Assembly (NCBI GenBank): GCA_944349545.1
Contig: CALVNG010000013.1
Coordinates: 1 to 41,640, forward strand
Source of the DNA: an uncultured Eubacteriales bacterium
GTDB lineage: Bacteria; Bacillota; Clostridia; Christensenellales; Aristaeellaceae
Direction: 5' to 3'
Length of the DNA: 41,640 nucleotides
Part shown: positions 34,393 to 41,640 of the stretch, one piece after another
Layout of the letters: each line of letters opens with the position of its first letter
Numbering within the stretch: position 1 is the stretch's first letter
Made by a program: the position numbers and the translations under genes
The notes under the pieces: generated by a model
Databases searched by the model: none
What the model saw: the letters and a program-made list of their open reading frames with translations, nothing else
Told to the model about the DNA's origin: nothing

Positions 34393-35572
34393 CGGGCTGG
34401 CAAGGGGAAAAAACCGGCTCCGCGCCAAGCCACAGCGTTACATCCTCCCGGCGAAGATACCCGTAGGTTCCCGGCTGGTCCAGCGTGCCGTCCGGCTCGT
34501 CCTCAGGCACAAACACCTGCAGCCAGCCGTCCTCCGTCTCGGCCAGCACGAGCAGGCGCCGCTCCGCTTCCAGCGTGCACAGCGCGCCGCCGTCCATGGC
34601 CGTCATGAGCCGGCTGCCGGCTACGGCCGTCGTCACCGGGCACGGGCCGGAGGCGCGGTAGGCGAAATCCGCCCAGTCCGCGGGGAGCGAAACGTACCTG
34701 CCGCTCACATAGCCCTGCGTATCACCCACGCGCACATGATACCAGGGCACCTCCGTGCCCGGCTTTTGGCCCAGCACCTGCGCAAGCGCCACATGATACA
34801 TGCCCAGGCTGCGTGAGCGGGACGTAGGTTCCTCGCGCAGGTTCGCGCCCCAGACGATGCACAGGTCCGTCCCTTCAAACGCCGCGCGGCTTTCCTGCTC
34901 CATGGCGCGGGCCTCTCCGGCCGTCAGGGGCAGGCTGTCCAGCCGCGTCCGCTCCGCCAGCCACGGCTTGACCGGCAGATAGAACCGCCCGCCGCCCGCC
35001 GCCAAGCTCCCGTCCATGAGAAACGCCATGCGCGCGCCATCCGCGCCCGCATACTCCCGGACGAACCAGCCGCTTTGTGTGTTGTACCCGAAGCGCCACC
35101 GCCCCCCGCCCGCCTCTGTGGAAAGCAGCAGCTCGAAGTCGCAGAGCCGCGTATCCTCATCCCACAAAGGTTCGACGGCGCAGTCCCCGTCCAGCGGCAG
35201 GCCCAGGGCGCCAAAATCCTCCACGCGCGCGTTGCTCCCGCCCGGTTCCCAGCGCAGGCCCGCCAGCGCGTACGCGCCGCCGCGCTCCACCACCACCAGC
35301 GCGCTGCTCGTAAACAGCAGGCCGTCCGCGCTTGCGTCCCCGGCCATCGGCTCCTGCTCCAGCGCCGCGCCGCATACGCAGCGCGCGTCGCCAAGACCAT
35401 ATCCGTCCATCAGGCTGCGCACGACCTGCGGCGCCTCCTCCGCAAAGGCGGCGAGCGTCGCCCGCGTCCTGCCGTCCTCCACGACGGTCTGCGTCGTCAT
35501 CTGCCCCTGTGCCGCAACGGGCAGCGCAAGCATGAGCAGCGTCAGCACAGCTCTCATCACCGCACGCTTCAT
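34385..35572 (-). CDS. Secreted protein with bacterial SH3 domain
   Basis: A 395-residue exported protein: signal peptide MKRAVMRAVLTLLMLALPVA (cleavage near AQG-Q, no lipobox). Residues 25-230 are an unrecognised, mostly beta region (LLFTSSALVVVERGGAYALA, GRWRFGYNTQSGWFV). Around residues 238-295 is an SH3_3 domain: WGANLREEPTSRSRSLGMYH then WYHVRVGDTQGYVSGRYVSL, the usual wall-binding/targeting type. A second, SH3-like stretch may follow (RRLLVLAETEDGWLQVFVPE, GTYGYLRREDVTLWLG). No catalytic domain is visible, so it may be a binding or sensing protein at the cell wall. The start has GGGAGG 8 bases upstream. No clear promoter was found upstream. Confidence 0.8.
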   Translation of the reverse strand: MKRAVMRAVLTLLMLALPVAAQGQMTTQTVVEDGRTRATLAAFAEEAPQVVRSLMDGYGLGDARCVCGAALEQEPMAGDASADGLLFTSSALVVVERGGAYALAGLRWEPGGSNARVEDFGALGLPLDGDCAVEPLWDEDTRLCDFELLLSTEAGGGRWRFGYNTQSGWFVREYAGADGARMAFLMDGSLAAGGGRFYLPVKPWLAERTRLDSLPLTAGEARAMEQESRAAFEGTDLCIVWGANLREEPTSRSRSLGMYHVALAQVLGQKPGTEVPWYHVRVGDTQGYVSGRYVSLPADWADFAYRASGPCPVTTAVAGSRLMTAMDGGALCTLEAERRLLVLAETEDGWLQVFVPEDEPDGTLDQPGTYGYLRREDVTLWLGAEPVFSPCQPVV

Positions 35573-35715
35573 GTGCTTTTCCTCCCTGGCTCATCATTTT
35601 CCGGCGTGCCGAACCTGCATGGCGCAGGCGCCTTCCCGCGCGCCGGCTTCTCTTTTTCTCCCGGAAATAGCAACGAACGGACGAATGGAAACCTTCCCTG
35701 TTTCTCCCTTTATCC

Positions 35716-35744
35716 TTGACAATTTCCGCCATACCTGCTAGGCT
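35716..35744 (+). promoter_or_regulatory. Probable promoter of the Ala/Gly:cation symporter gene
   Basis: Perfect TTGACA (35716-35721), 17-base spacer, poor -10 TAGGCT (35739-35744). Confidence 0.5.
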
Positions 35745-35786
35745 TGTGCACAGCGCACAAATCCAAACACAAAGGAGACGATTCCC

Positions 35787-37181
35787 ATTCTGGACATCAT
35801 CGCGTCCGTCAACCAGGCGGTCAACAACTTTGTATGGGGCCTTCCGGCCATGGTATGCATCCTCGGCGTGGGGCTTTTTTTGAGCCTGCGCACCCGCTTT
35901 TTGCAGATCCGCAAATTTCCCACGGCCATCCGGGCCACGCTGGGGCGCATGTTCCAGAAAAAAACCGCGCAGGACGGCGCCATGACCCCCTTCCAGGCCG
36001 TGTGCACAGCGCTGGCAGCCACGGTGGGCACGGGCAACATCGCGGGCGTGGCGGGCGCCATCGCTATCGGCGGACCGGGCGCGGTGTTCTGGATGTGGGT
36101 CAGCGCATTGCTTGGCATGTGCACCAAGTTTGCCGAGGTCACGCTCGCGGTGCATTTCCGGGAGCGCAACGCCCAGGGCGACTACGTGGGCGGCCCTATG
36201 TACTATATCAAAAACGGCCTGAGCCGGCGCTGGCACTGGCTGGCGGTGCTCTATTCCGTCTTTGGCGTGTTTACGGTGTTTGGCACCGGCAACGCCACCC
36301 AGGTCAACACCATTACCGCCTCCATCAATACGGCGCTGAGCAGCTACGGCCTGCTCCCAGCGGACGCGGTCACGCTCTGCCGGTGGCTGATCGGCGTGGC
36401 CATCGCCCTGATCCTTCTGCTGGTGCTGCTGGGCGGCATCAAGCGCATCGGCCGCGTCACGGAAAGGCTGGTGCCCTTCATGGCGCTGCTCTATGTGGGG
36501 CTGGCGCTGGGCGTAGTGGTGCTCAACCTGGGACGCGTCCCGGCGGTGCTGGGGACCATCGTCACGGGCGCGTTTTCGCCCATGGCCGTCACCGGCGGCG
36601 TGGTGGGGAGCTTCTTTACCAGCATGCAAAAGGGCGTGGCACGCGGCATCTTCTCCAACGAGGCGGGCCTTGGCACAGGTTCCATCGCCCATGCCTGCGC
36701 GGATACGCAGGAGCCCGTCCGGCAGGGCCTGTTCGGGATCTTTGAGGTCTTTGCCGATACCATCGTCATCTGCACCCTGACCGCGCTGGTCATTCTGCTC
36801 AGCGGCGTACCCGTGGGCTACGGCCAGGCCGCGGGCGCGGAGCTGACCATCAGCGGCTTTGTCGCCACGTATGGCAACTGGATTACCATCTTCACCGCCG
36901 TAGCCATGTGCTGCTTCGCCTTTTCCACCATCATCGGCTGGGGGCTGTACGGCGCGCGCTGCGTGGAGTTTCTCTTCTCCTCCCGGGCCATCGCGCCGTT
37001 TATGGTGGTCTATTCCCTGGTGGCCATTCTGGGGGCAACGGCGGACCTGGGGCTGCTTTGGAGCATCGCGGAAACCTTCAACGGGCTGATGTCCATTCCC
37101 AACCTGATCGCGCTGTTTTTGCTCTCCGGCACGCTGCTCCGCCTCACGCGCGGAGCCCGGGAGGCGCGGCGGCGCCCCTGA
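35787..37181 (+). CDS. Alanine/glycine:cation symporter (AGCS family), probable ATT start
   Basis: A protein of about 464 residues that imports alanine or glycine with Na+ or H+. Diagnostic blocks: NIAGVAGAIAIGGPGAVFWM followed by WVSALLGMCTKFAEVTLAVH, DYVGGPMYYIKNGLSRRWHW, NATQVNTITASINTALSSYG and FSNEAGLGTGSIAHACADTQ. Family members begin a little before the first membrane segment (here ILDIIASVNQAVNNFVWGLP). In this frame the first ATG is at 35850, inside that segment and without a good ribosome binding site. AGGAG (35773-35777) stands 9 bases before ATT at 35787 and 12 before CTG at 35790. ATT is thus the best start by position and homology. It is monocistronic, with a strong terminator behind it. 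Confidence 0.9.
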   Translation: MLDIIASVNQAVNNFVWGLPAMVCILGVGLFLSLRTRFLQIRKFPTAIRATLGRMFQKKTAQDGAMTPFQAVCTALAATVGTGNIAGVAGAIAIGGPGAVFWMWVSALLGMCTKFAEVTLAVHFRERNAQGDYVGGPMYYIKNGLSRRWHWLAVLYSVFGVFTVFGTGNATQVNTITASINTALSSYGLLPADAVTLCRWLIGVAIALILLLVLLGGIKRIGRVTERLVPFMALLYVGLALGVVVLNLGRVPAVLGTIVTGAFSPMAVTGGVVGSFFTSMQKGVARGIFSNEAGLGTGSIAHACADTQEPVRQGLFGIFEVFADTIVICTLTALVILLSGVPVGYGQAAGAELTISGFVATYGNWITIFTAVAMCCFAFSTIIGWGLYGARCVEFLFSSRAIAPFMVVYSLVAILGATADLGLLWSIAETFNGLMSIPNLIALFLLSGTLLRLTRGAREARRRP

Positions 37182-37202
37182 ATCCACACGACAGAGCACA
37201 GG

Positions 37203-37237
37203 AAGCGGCCTGCGCGCCCCGGCGCGCAGGCCGCTTT
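37203..37237 (+). terminator. Intrinsic terminator after the symporter gene
   Basis: AAGCGGCCTGCGCGC, loop CCCG, GCGCGCAGGCCGCTT: 15-bp perfect stem, then TTTG. Confidence 0.88.
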
Positions 37238-37327
37238 GTCATGCCGCTCCCAGAGCCGTCAAAGCAAGTCCCTGCACCATTTCGTATAACATTCTACTTT
37301 TTTTTGCTTATTTTTTATACATATTAC

Positions 37328-37357
37328 TTTACAATTCAAAAAAACTTAATGTATAAT
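37328..37357 (+). promoter_or_regulatory. Promoter of the CUT1 importer operon
   Basis: TTTACA (37328-37333), 18-base spacer, perfect TATAAT (37352-37357), in the AT-rich block 37282-37370 that stands out from the GC-rich surroundings. Leader of about 50 bases. Confidence 0.75.
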
Positions 37358-37370
37358 ATGTACAAATTTA

Positions 37371-37388
37371 TGAGGAATCGTATCCTCA
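37371..37388 (+). promoter_or_regulatory. Candidate operator in the leader of the CUT1 importer
   Basis: TGAGGA, 6 bases, TCCTCA: an inverted repeat with perfect 6-bp arms, just after the expected transcription start. It could bind a repressor of sugar uptake or form a weak hairpin. No regulator gene is adjacent. Confidence 0.4.
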
Positions 37389-37415
37389 ACAAACAAAATA
37401 AGGAGGACTACTGTT

Positions 37416-38672
37416 ATGAAGAAAGCCGTCGCATTGTTCCTGACGCTCCTGCTGTTGCTCTCCGCTTCGAGCTTCGCGCTCGCCGAGGACATCACCCTCG
37501 ACGTGATCATCTGCCAGTATGGTCCCAACACCAGTGACTGGTTCACCGGCACCGGCATGGACGGCACCAGCTTCGTCAAAAAGTTTGAAGAGGCCAACCC
37601 CGGCATCAAGCTCAATCTGGAGGTCGTCTCCTGGAACGATGTGTACACCGTCGTTTCCACCCGCATCTCCAACAGCAATCCGCCCGACATCCTCAACATC
37701 GACGTATTTGCCAACTATGCCTCCGAGGGGCTGCTCATGCCCGTGACGGACTACTGCCCGGAGGAGCTCTACGACGACTTCTTCCCCGCCTTCATGCAGA
37801 ACTCCGTGGTTGACGGCGTCGTGTACGCCGTGCCCGACCTGGCCAGCGCCCGCGCCCTGTTCTACAACGTGGACATGTTCGAGGAAGTGGGCATCGAGGT
37901 GCCGCAGACCTGGGCTGAGCTGGAAGACGCCTGCCAGGCCATTCTGGACTTCTACGGCGGCGACGTGTACCCCTTCGGCATGGACATGACCACCGACGAG
38001 GGCCAGGCCAACTTCGCCTACTTCGCCTGGGGCAACAACGGCGGCTTCGTGGACGCCGATGACAACTGGGCCGTCAACAGCGATGAGAACGTCGAGGCCA
38101 TCGAGTTCGTCATGGGCATGGTGGAGAAGGGCTACACCAACCCCAATCCCGCCACCCAGACCCGCTATGACCTTCAGGATATGTTCGGCGCGGGCAAGCT
38201 GGCCATGGTCATCGCGCCCAACTCCGTGCCCACCTACCTGACCGACAAGGGCTATACCGACATCAACTACGCCACCGCGGGCCTGCCCCACAACGAGGGC
38301 GCGACCGGCTCCAGCGTGGGCATCATGGACCGCATCATGGCCTTCAAGGATGACAGCGCGCCCGATCAGGCCGCCCGCAACGAGGCCATCGGCAAGTTCC
38401 TCACCTTCTTCTACGATCCCGTGAATTACGTGGACTGGGTCAGCATGGAAGGCTTCCTGCCCGCCGTGAACTCCGCCGTGGGCGCTCTGATCGAGGCGGA
38501 CCCCTCCTTTGAATCCTGGCTGGACGTGCTCAACACCTCCAAGTTCTATCCCAGCCACAAGGCGGAATGGGACCAGGTGAAGCTCGGCGTGATCAACGTG
38601 CAGCAGAACGCGCTCACCGGCGGCGACGTCAAGACGCTGCTGGACGGTCTGCAGGCGGAGCTGACGAAGTAA
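37416..38672 (+). CDS. CUT1-type ABC importer, sugar-binding protein
   Basis: A 418-residue extracellular binding protein of the SBP_bac_1 class, as used by MalE-type oligosaccharide importers. Signal peptide MKKAVALFLTLLLLLSASSF, cleavage near ALA-E, no lipobox Cys. Typical blocks: FVKKFEEANPGIKLNLEVVS, SNPPDILNIDV, VYAVPDLASARALFYNVDMF, EEVGIEVPQTWAELEDACQA and LTFFYDPVNYVDWVSMEGFLP. Sugar unknown. Strong AAGGAGG site with a 9-base spacer. First gene of the operon; a hairpin after its stop probably keeps its mRNA above that of the permeases. Confidence 0.92.
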   Translation: MKKAVALFLTLLLLLSASSFALAEDITLDVIICQYGPNTSDWFTGTGMDGTSFVKKFEEANPGIKLNLEVVSWNDVYTVVSTRISNSNPPDILNIDVFANYASEGLLMPVTDYCPEELYDDFFPAFMQNSVVDGVVYAVPDLASARALFYNVDMFEEVGIEVPQTWAELEDACQAILDFYGGDVYPFGMDMTTDEGQANFAYFAWGNNGGFVDADDNWAVNSDENVEAIEFVMGMVEKGYTNPNPATQTRYDLQDMFGAGKLAMVIAPNSVPTYLTDKGYTDINYATAGLPHNEGATGSSVGIMDRIMAFKDDSAPDQAARNEAIGKFLTFFYDPVNYVDWVSMEGFLPAVNSAVGALIEADPSFESWLDVLNTSKFYPSHKAEWDQVKLGVINVQQNALTGGDVKTLLDGLQAELTK

Positions 38673-38685
38673 GCAGTCTCCCGCA

Positions 38686-38712
38686 GGGGCCGGTGCAAAA
38701 CCGGCCCCTTTT
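38686..38712 (+). terminator. Intergenic terminator/attenuator after the binding-protein gene
   Basis: GGGGCCGGT, loop GCAAA, ACCGGCCCC, then TTTTCC. Partial termination here would lower expression of the permeases relative to the binding protein. Confidence 0.75.
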
Positions 38713-38744
38713 CCATAGCGATTCTCCAACAGGGAGGAAGTGCA

Positions 38745-39632
38745 ATGAATTCCATATTGGTCCGGCACAAATGGGAACCCTACCTGTGGATTCTGCCCAG
38801 CCTTCTGCTGATGGCGGTCTTTGTGGTGTTTCCCATTGGCATCGTGTTCAAGATCGCTTTCAGCGAGGTGTCCAAGTCCGGCGTGGTGGGCGCCTTCAAC
38901 GGGCTGGCAAATTTCCGCGCCGCCGTCAATGAACCCGCCTTTGGCACCGTCATGAGCAACACCTTCTACTGGGTGGTTTCCGTGGTGGGCATCAGCACGC
39001 TGCTGGGCTTCATTGCCGCCATGGTCCTCAACCAGTCCTTCCATGGCCGCAAGCTGGCCCGCTCCATCCTGGTGTTTCCCTGGGCGGCGGCGCTGGTCAT
39101 CCAGGCCAGCATCTGGAACTACATCATCAAATTTGAGTACGGCAACCTCAACAATATTCTGCTCAATCTTGGCATTCTTCGGGACGCCGTCAACTGGCGT
39201 ACCTCCTATCAAATCGAGTTTATCTGGGAATGTGGCGTGGGTATCTTCGTCACCATCCCGTTTGTCACCTTCTGCGTGCTCAGCGGCCTTCAGTCCATTG
39301 ACGCCGCCTATTATGAAGCCGCCACGGTGGACGGCGCGGGCTTCTGGAAGAAGCTGAGCACCATCACCGTGCCCCTGGTCAAGCCGTCGCTTACCGTCAG
39401 CACGGTGCTCAATATCATCTATGTATTCAATTCCTTCCCCATCATCTATACCATCACCAAGGGCGCGCCTGCCAACAAGACCGATACGCTGGTCACCTAT
39501 CTGTATATGCTGGCCTTCTATGACCAGAAAAAAGGGCAGGCAACGGCGCTTTCCGTGATCGGCTTCCTGATTCTGTGCGCGGCCGCGGGCCTGTACATGA
39601 CGATCACCATGCGAAAGGAGGATGAGCTATGA
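38745..39632 (+). CDS. CUT1-type ABC importer, permease 1 (MalF-like)
   Basis: A 295-residue membrane subunit with six segments. WEPYLWILPSLLLMAVFVVF opens TM1, NGLANFRAAVNEPAFGTVMS is the usual F-type loop, and the EAA loop that contacts the ATPase is EAATVDGAGFWKKLSTITVP. The end LCAAAGLYMTITMRKEDEL matches sugar permeases. GGGAGG stands 8 bases before the ATG. The stop overlaps the start of permease 2 by 4 bases (ATGA). Confidence 0.93.
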   Translation: MNSILVRHKWEPYLWILPSLLLMAVFVVFPIGIVFKIAFSEVSKSGVVGAFNGLANFRAAVNEPAFGTVMSNTFYWVVSVVGISTLLGFIAAMVLNQSFHGRKLARSILVFPWAAALVIQASIWNYIIKFEYGNLNNILLNLGILRDAVNWRTSYQIEFIWECGVGIFVTIPFVTFCVLSGLQSIDAAYYEAATVDGAGFWKKLSTITVPLVKPSLTVSTVLNIIYVFNSFPIIYTITKGAPANKTDTLVTYLYMLAFYDQKKGQATALSVIGFLILCAAAGLYMTITMRKEDEL

Positions 39633-41218
39633 CCCGTTCTCCCGCCGCAAAACGCAATCTCCACGCCCTGTGGCTGTGCGCCGCGGCGCTGCTTGTGGCC
39701 GTCGTTTTGACATTCCTCCCTGCGCTGGAGTTTTCCACAGTGGTGTTCACCAAGCGTTCGGGCAATACCTTTGTGGGCGACGAGCGCTACCTGGAGGCCC
39801 GCGCCGAAGCCGAAGCCGCCGCCGCGGCGTTTGAGGGCGCGGCGATTCATGAAACCGTCATCGAACGCGTAAATTCCAAGGGCGAAACCACCTCCATGGT
39901 CACCTTTGACGTCAAGGAAAGCACGCGCATGACCATCTGGCAGCTTCTGGCGTCCATCGGTGGCTTTTCCCTGAGCAGCGTGCACACGGCGCACGCATTT
40001 GCGCTGTGCGTGCTTTTGGCCGTTGTGCTGGGCGCGCTGAGCCTGCGCGGACAGCTGGCCTGCGAGCACCGCCACCTGCCGCGTTCCACGCGCGTGCTGC
40101 GCACCTGCGCGGCATGGCTTGGGCTGGCCGCGATGCTGTGCGTGCCCCTGTTTGGCATGTCGTGCAACTACAACTTCACCAGGCAGGTGTCCCTCTATCT
40201 GACCGAGCATGCGGAGCTGAGCGGCCAGGCGGTGCCCGCGCTGGAACGCCTGCTTTACAGCGCCGCGCCGGCCGGAGAGCTGGAGGCGCTGCTGGATGGC
40301 ATGACCATGACCACGCTGTGGCCGCTATGGGCGCTGCTGCCGGTGCTGTTTGTCTTTCTGCTGGGGCTGATTCTGCTTTGCAAGGGGGAGATCAAGCCCA
40401 CGCTGGCGCGCGGCGGTCTATATGCGTTCGTGATCGTGCTGTGCGTGGTGATTCTCTATCCGTTCTTTGTCATGCTGATCACCGCCTTCCGCAGCAACGC
40501 CGAAACCACCGACATGTACTTCCTGCACATCCTGCCGACCACCTGGGTATGGAGCAACATCAGCGACATCGTCGCCAGAGGCGTGCCCCGCTTCCTGCTT
40601 AATTCCATCCTGCTGTCCACGGGCGCGACGGCCATCGCCCTGGTGTGCGGCATCCCCGCCGCCTACGCCATGGCGCGCATGCAGTTCAGGGGCAAAAAGT
40701 CCTTCCTGGGCTTTGTCATCATGAGTCAGATGTTCGCGCCGGTGGTGCTGCTGGTGGGCATCACACAGCTGATGAACACGCTGCGCCTGAACGATACCAT
40801 CCTGGGGCTGATGTTCATCAACGCGGCGTTCAATCAGGCGTTCGCCATCTGGCTGCTGCGGGGCACCTTCGTTTCGATTTCCTCGGAAATGGAACAGGCC
40901 GCCTGCATCGACGGGTGCAACAGCGTCAGCGCCCTCATCCGCATCCTTCTGCCCATGGCGGCGCCTGGCATCGTAACCACGCTGATTTTCGTATTCATCA
41001 ACGCGTGGAACGAGTACACCATCTCCACCGTGCTCATCTCCACCCCCACCAACAAGCCCATCACCGTAGGCATTACGCAGTTCAGCTCCTTCAACATGAT
41101 CGAGTGGCAGTACCTGTTTGCCTCCGCGCTGCTGGCGACCATCCCGGTGGTCATCCTGTTCATGCTCATCGAAAAGCATCTCGTCAGCGGCCTGACCTCC
41201 GGCGGTGTGAAGGGCTAA
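39629..41218 (+). CDS. CUT1-type ABC importer, permease 2 (MalG-like) with large N-terminal extension
   Basis: A 529-residue permease, nearly twice the usual ~280. Residues about 259-529 are an ordinary MalG-like unit: first segment VIVLCVVILYPFFVMLITAF, MSQMFAPVVLLVGITQLMNT, EAA loop EQAACIDGCNSVSALIRILL, end EKHLVSGLTSGGVKG. Residues 1-258 are extra: TM 14-33; an extracellular stretch of about 80 residues with an Ala/Glu-rich helix (ARAEAEAAAAAFEGAAIHET) and a basic/acidic mix; TM about 118-137; a cytoplasmic loop; a further TM pair around AAWLGLAAMLCVPLFGM and LWPLWALLPVLFVFLLGLIL enclosing an acidic loop. The extension has no resemblance that I can name. No ATPase gene lies in the operon, so a shared MsmX-type ATPase elsewhere is likely. 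Confidence 0.9.
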   Translation: MTRSPAAKRNLHALWLCAAALLVAVVLTFLPALEFSTVVFTKRSGNTFVGDERYLEARAEAEAAAAAFEGAAIHETVIERVNSKGETTSMVTFDVKESTRMTIWQLLASIGGFSLSSVHTAHAFALCVLLAVVLGALSLRGQLACEHRHLPRSTRVLRTCAAWLGLAAMLCVPLFGMSCNYNFTRQVSLYLTEHAELSGQAVPALERLLYSAAPAGELEALLDGMTMTTLWPLWALLPVLFVFLLGLILLCKGEIKPTLARGGLYAFVIVLCVVILYPFFVMLITAFRSNAETTDMYFLHILPTTWVWSNISDIVARGVPRFLLNSILLSTGATAIALVCGIPAAYAMARMQFRGKKSFLGFVIMSQMFAPVVLLVGITQLMNTLRLNDTILGLMFINAAFNQAFAIWLLRGTFVSISSEMEQAACIDGCNSVSALIRILLPMAAPGIVTTLIFVFINAWNEYTISTVLISTPTNKPITVGITQFSSFNMIEWQYLFASALLATIPVVILFMLIEKHLVSGLTSGGVKG

Positions 41219-41274
41219 GTTTCTCTGCCTCCTTGCGGATTTAGGGCTTGCTTTTTCCATAGGATAATGCTAAT

Positions 41275-41280
41275 ATAATA
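41275..41280 (+). promoter_or_regulatory. Probable -10 box of the secG promoter
   Basis: Perfect TATAAT in an AT-rich patch (41266-41290), about 30 bases before the start of secG. No good -35 at 16-18 bases; TTGCTT at 41249 is 20 bases away. Confidence 0.5.
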
Positions 41281-41310
41281 TGTCGATATTCGCCAAGGAG
41301 GGAACCCCTG

Positions 41311-41547
41311 ATGACCGTGCTTCACTGGATTGTTGGCATCCTGCTTTTGATATCTGCCCTTGTGATGATTGTGACCGTGCTTTTGCAAAGCAGCGAGCGC
41401 AGCGGCCTGGGCGCCATCAGCGGCGCGGCCGAAACCTTTTTCGGCAAGAACAAGGCCAAGGGCATGGACGCCAAGCTGGCGCTGATTACCAAGATCTGCG
41501 CGATCGTGTTTGTGGTGCTGTCCATTGTGATGATGTTTTTGGGCTGA
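41311..41547 (+). CDS. secG: Preprotein translocase subunit SecG
   Basis: A 78-residue protein with two membrane segments (IVGILLLISALVMIVTVLLQ and ITKICAIVFVVLSIVMMFLG), separated by a cytoplasmic loop with the SecG pattern LLQSSERSGLGAISGAAETF FGKNKAKGMD. SecG joins SecY and SecE in the translocon and assists insertion. Length is normal for SecG. AAGGAGGG precedes the ATG. Confidence 0.95.
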   Translation: MTVLHWIVGILLLISALVMIVTVLLQSSERSGLGAISGAAETFFGKNKAKGMDAKLALITKICAIVFVVLSIVMMFLG

Positions 41548-41555
41548 TGCCTTAA

Positions 41556-41594
41556 AGCGCGCAAGGCGGTCCCCTGACGGGGGCCGCCTTTTGC
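41556..41594. terminator. Terminator after secG, possibly bidirectional
   Basis: AAGGCGGTCCCC pairs with GGGGGCCGCCTT around a short loop, inside a further GCGCGCAA/TTGCGCG pairing, with TTTT in the right arm. It follows the secG stop by about 10 bases. Confidence 0.8.
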
Positions 41595-41606
41595 GCGTCC
41601 TTGGGA

Positions 41607-41640
41607 TTACGCCGTCAAAAGCCTCAGCAGCAGCACATAA
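41607..41640 (-). CDS. Possible C-terminal end of a minus-strand gene (runs off the window)
   Basis: Read on the minus strand the last bases give YVLLLRLLTA followed by TAA, just beyond the secG terminator. A convergent gene ending here would fit, but 11 codons are too few to identify or prove. Confidence 0.3.
   Translation of the reverse strand, partial: YVLLLRLLTA

Overview
The window is GC-rich (roughly 60-65% by eye) and densely coded. Genes have strong AAGGAGG-type ribosome binding sites, and housekeeping-type promoters (TTGACA-17-TATAAT-like) and intrinsic terminators are easy to see. The gene content is that of an anaerobic, gut-type Bacillota/Clostridia organism: a BMP-family nucleoside-type ABC importer, a CUT1 sugar importer without its own ATPase, GtrB/GtrII envelope glycosylation genes, an exported flavin-dependent reductase, DUF6273, DUF1015 and a sortase-like protein. 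A Christensenellales-like lineage would fit, but that is a guess from content. No rRNA, tRNA, CRISPR array, insertion sequence or prophage was seen, and no gene-free stretch exceeds 300 bases.

Layout. 1-140 (-): start of class II fructose-bisphosphate aldolase. 294-2165 (-): exported FMN/FAD reductase of the fumarate/urocanate reductase type. 2409-5750 (+): a membrane protein with a huge Pro-rich cytoplasmic arm and a sortase fold that has lost its catalytic residues, then a DUF1015 protein. 5957-8807 (+): a secreted DUF6273 protein and a secreted PIG-L deacetylase / phosphodiester glycosidase fusion. 8864-14136 (-): five-gene BMP-type ABC importer operon containing an unrecognised lipoprotein. 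14247-20081 (-): three paralogous GtrII-type membrane glycosyltransferases around one GtrB-type transferase. 20161-21435 (-): purA. 21559-22002 (+): a small exported FMN-binding protein. 22003-24211 (-): YbaK/EbsC deacylase and a two-gene ABC exporter. 24272-29864 (-): gltX, a GT-C-like membrane protein of lower GC, and leuS. 30063-31550 (+): another GT-C-like membrane protein. 31611-33356 (-): glnS. 33496-35572 (-): a patatin-like phospholipase and a secreted SH3 protein. 35787-37181 (+): an alanine/glycine:cation symporter. 37416-41218 (+): CUT1 ABC importer (binding protein and two permeases, the second with an unusual N-terminal extension). 41311-41547 (+): secG. 41607-41640 (-): possible end of a further gene.

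How it fits together. Much of the window is cell-surface work. It encodes envelope glycosylation (GtrB with three GtrII proteins, two further GT-C-like proteins), surface remodelling or sensing (pseudo-sortase, PIG-L/glycosidase fusion, SH3 protein), nutrient uptake (BMP, CUT1 and amino-acid/cation symport), and probably extracellular flavin-based electron transfer. Housekeeping genes (fba, purA, leuS, gltX, glnS, secG) are interspersed. Points most worth a second look are the catalytically dead sortase domain, the deacetylase/glycosidase fusion, the triplicated GtrII locus, two genes whose best start codons are ATA and ATT, the enlarged CUT1 permease, and binding proteins that lack a lipobox.
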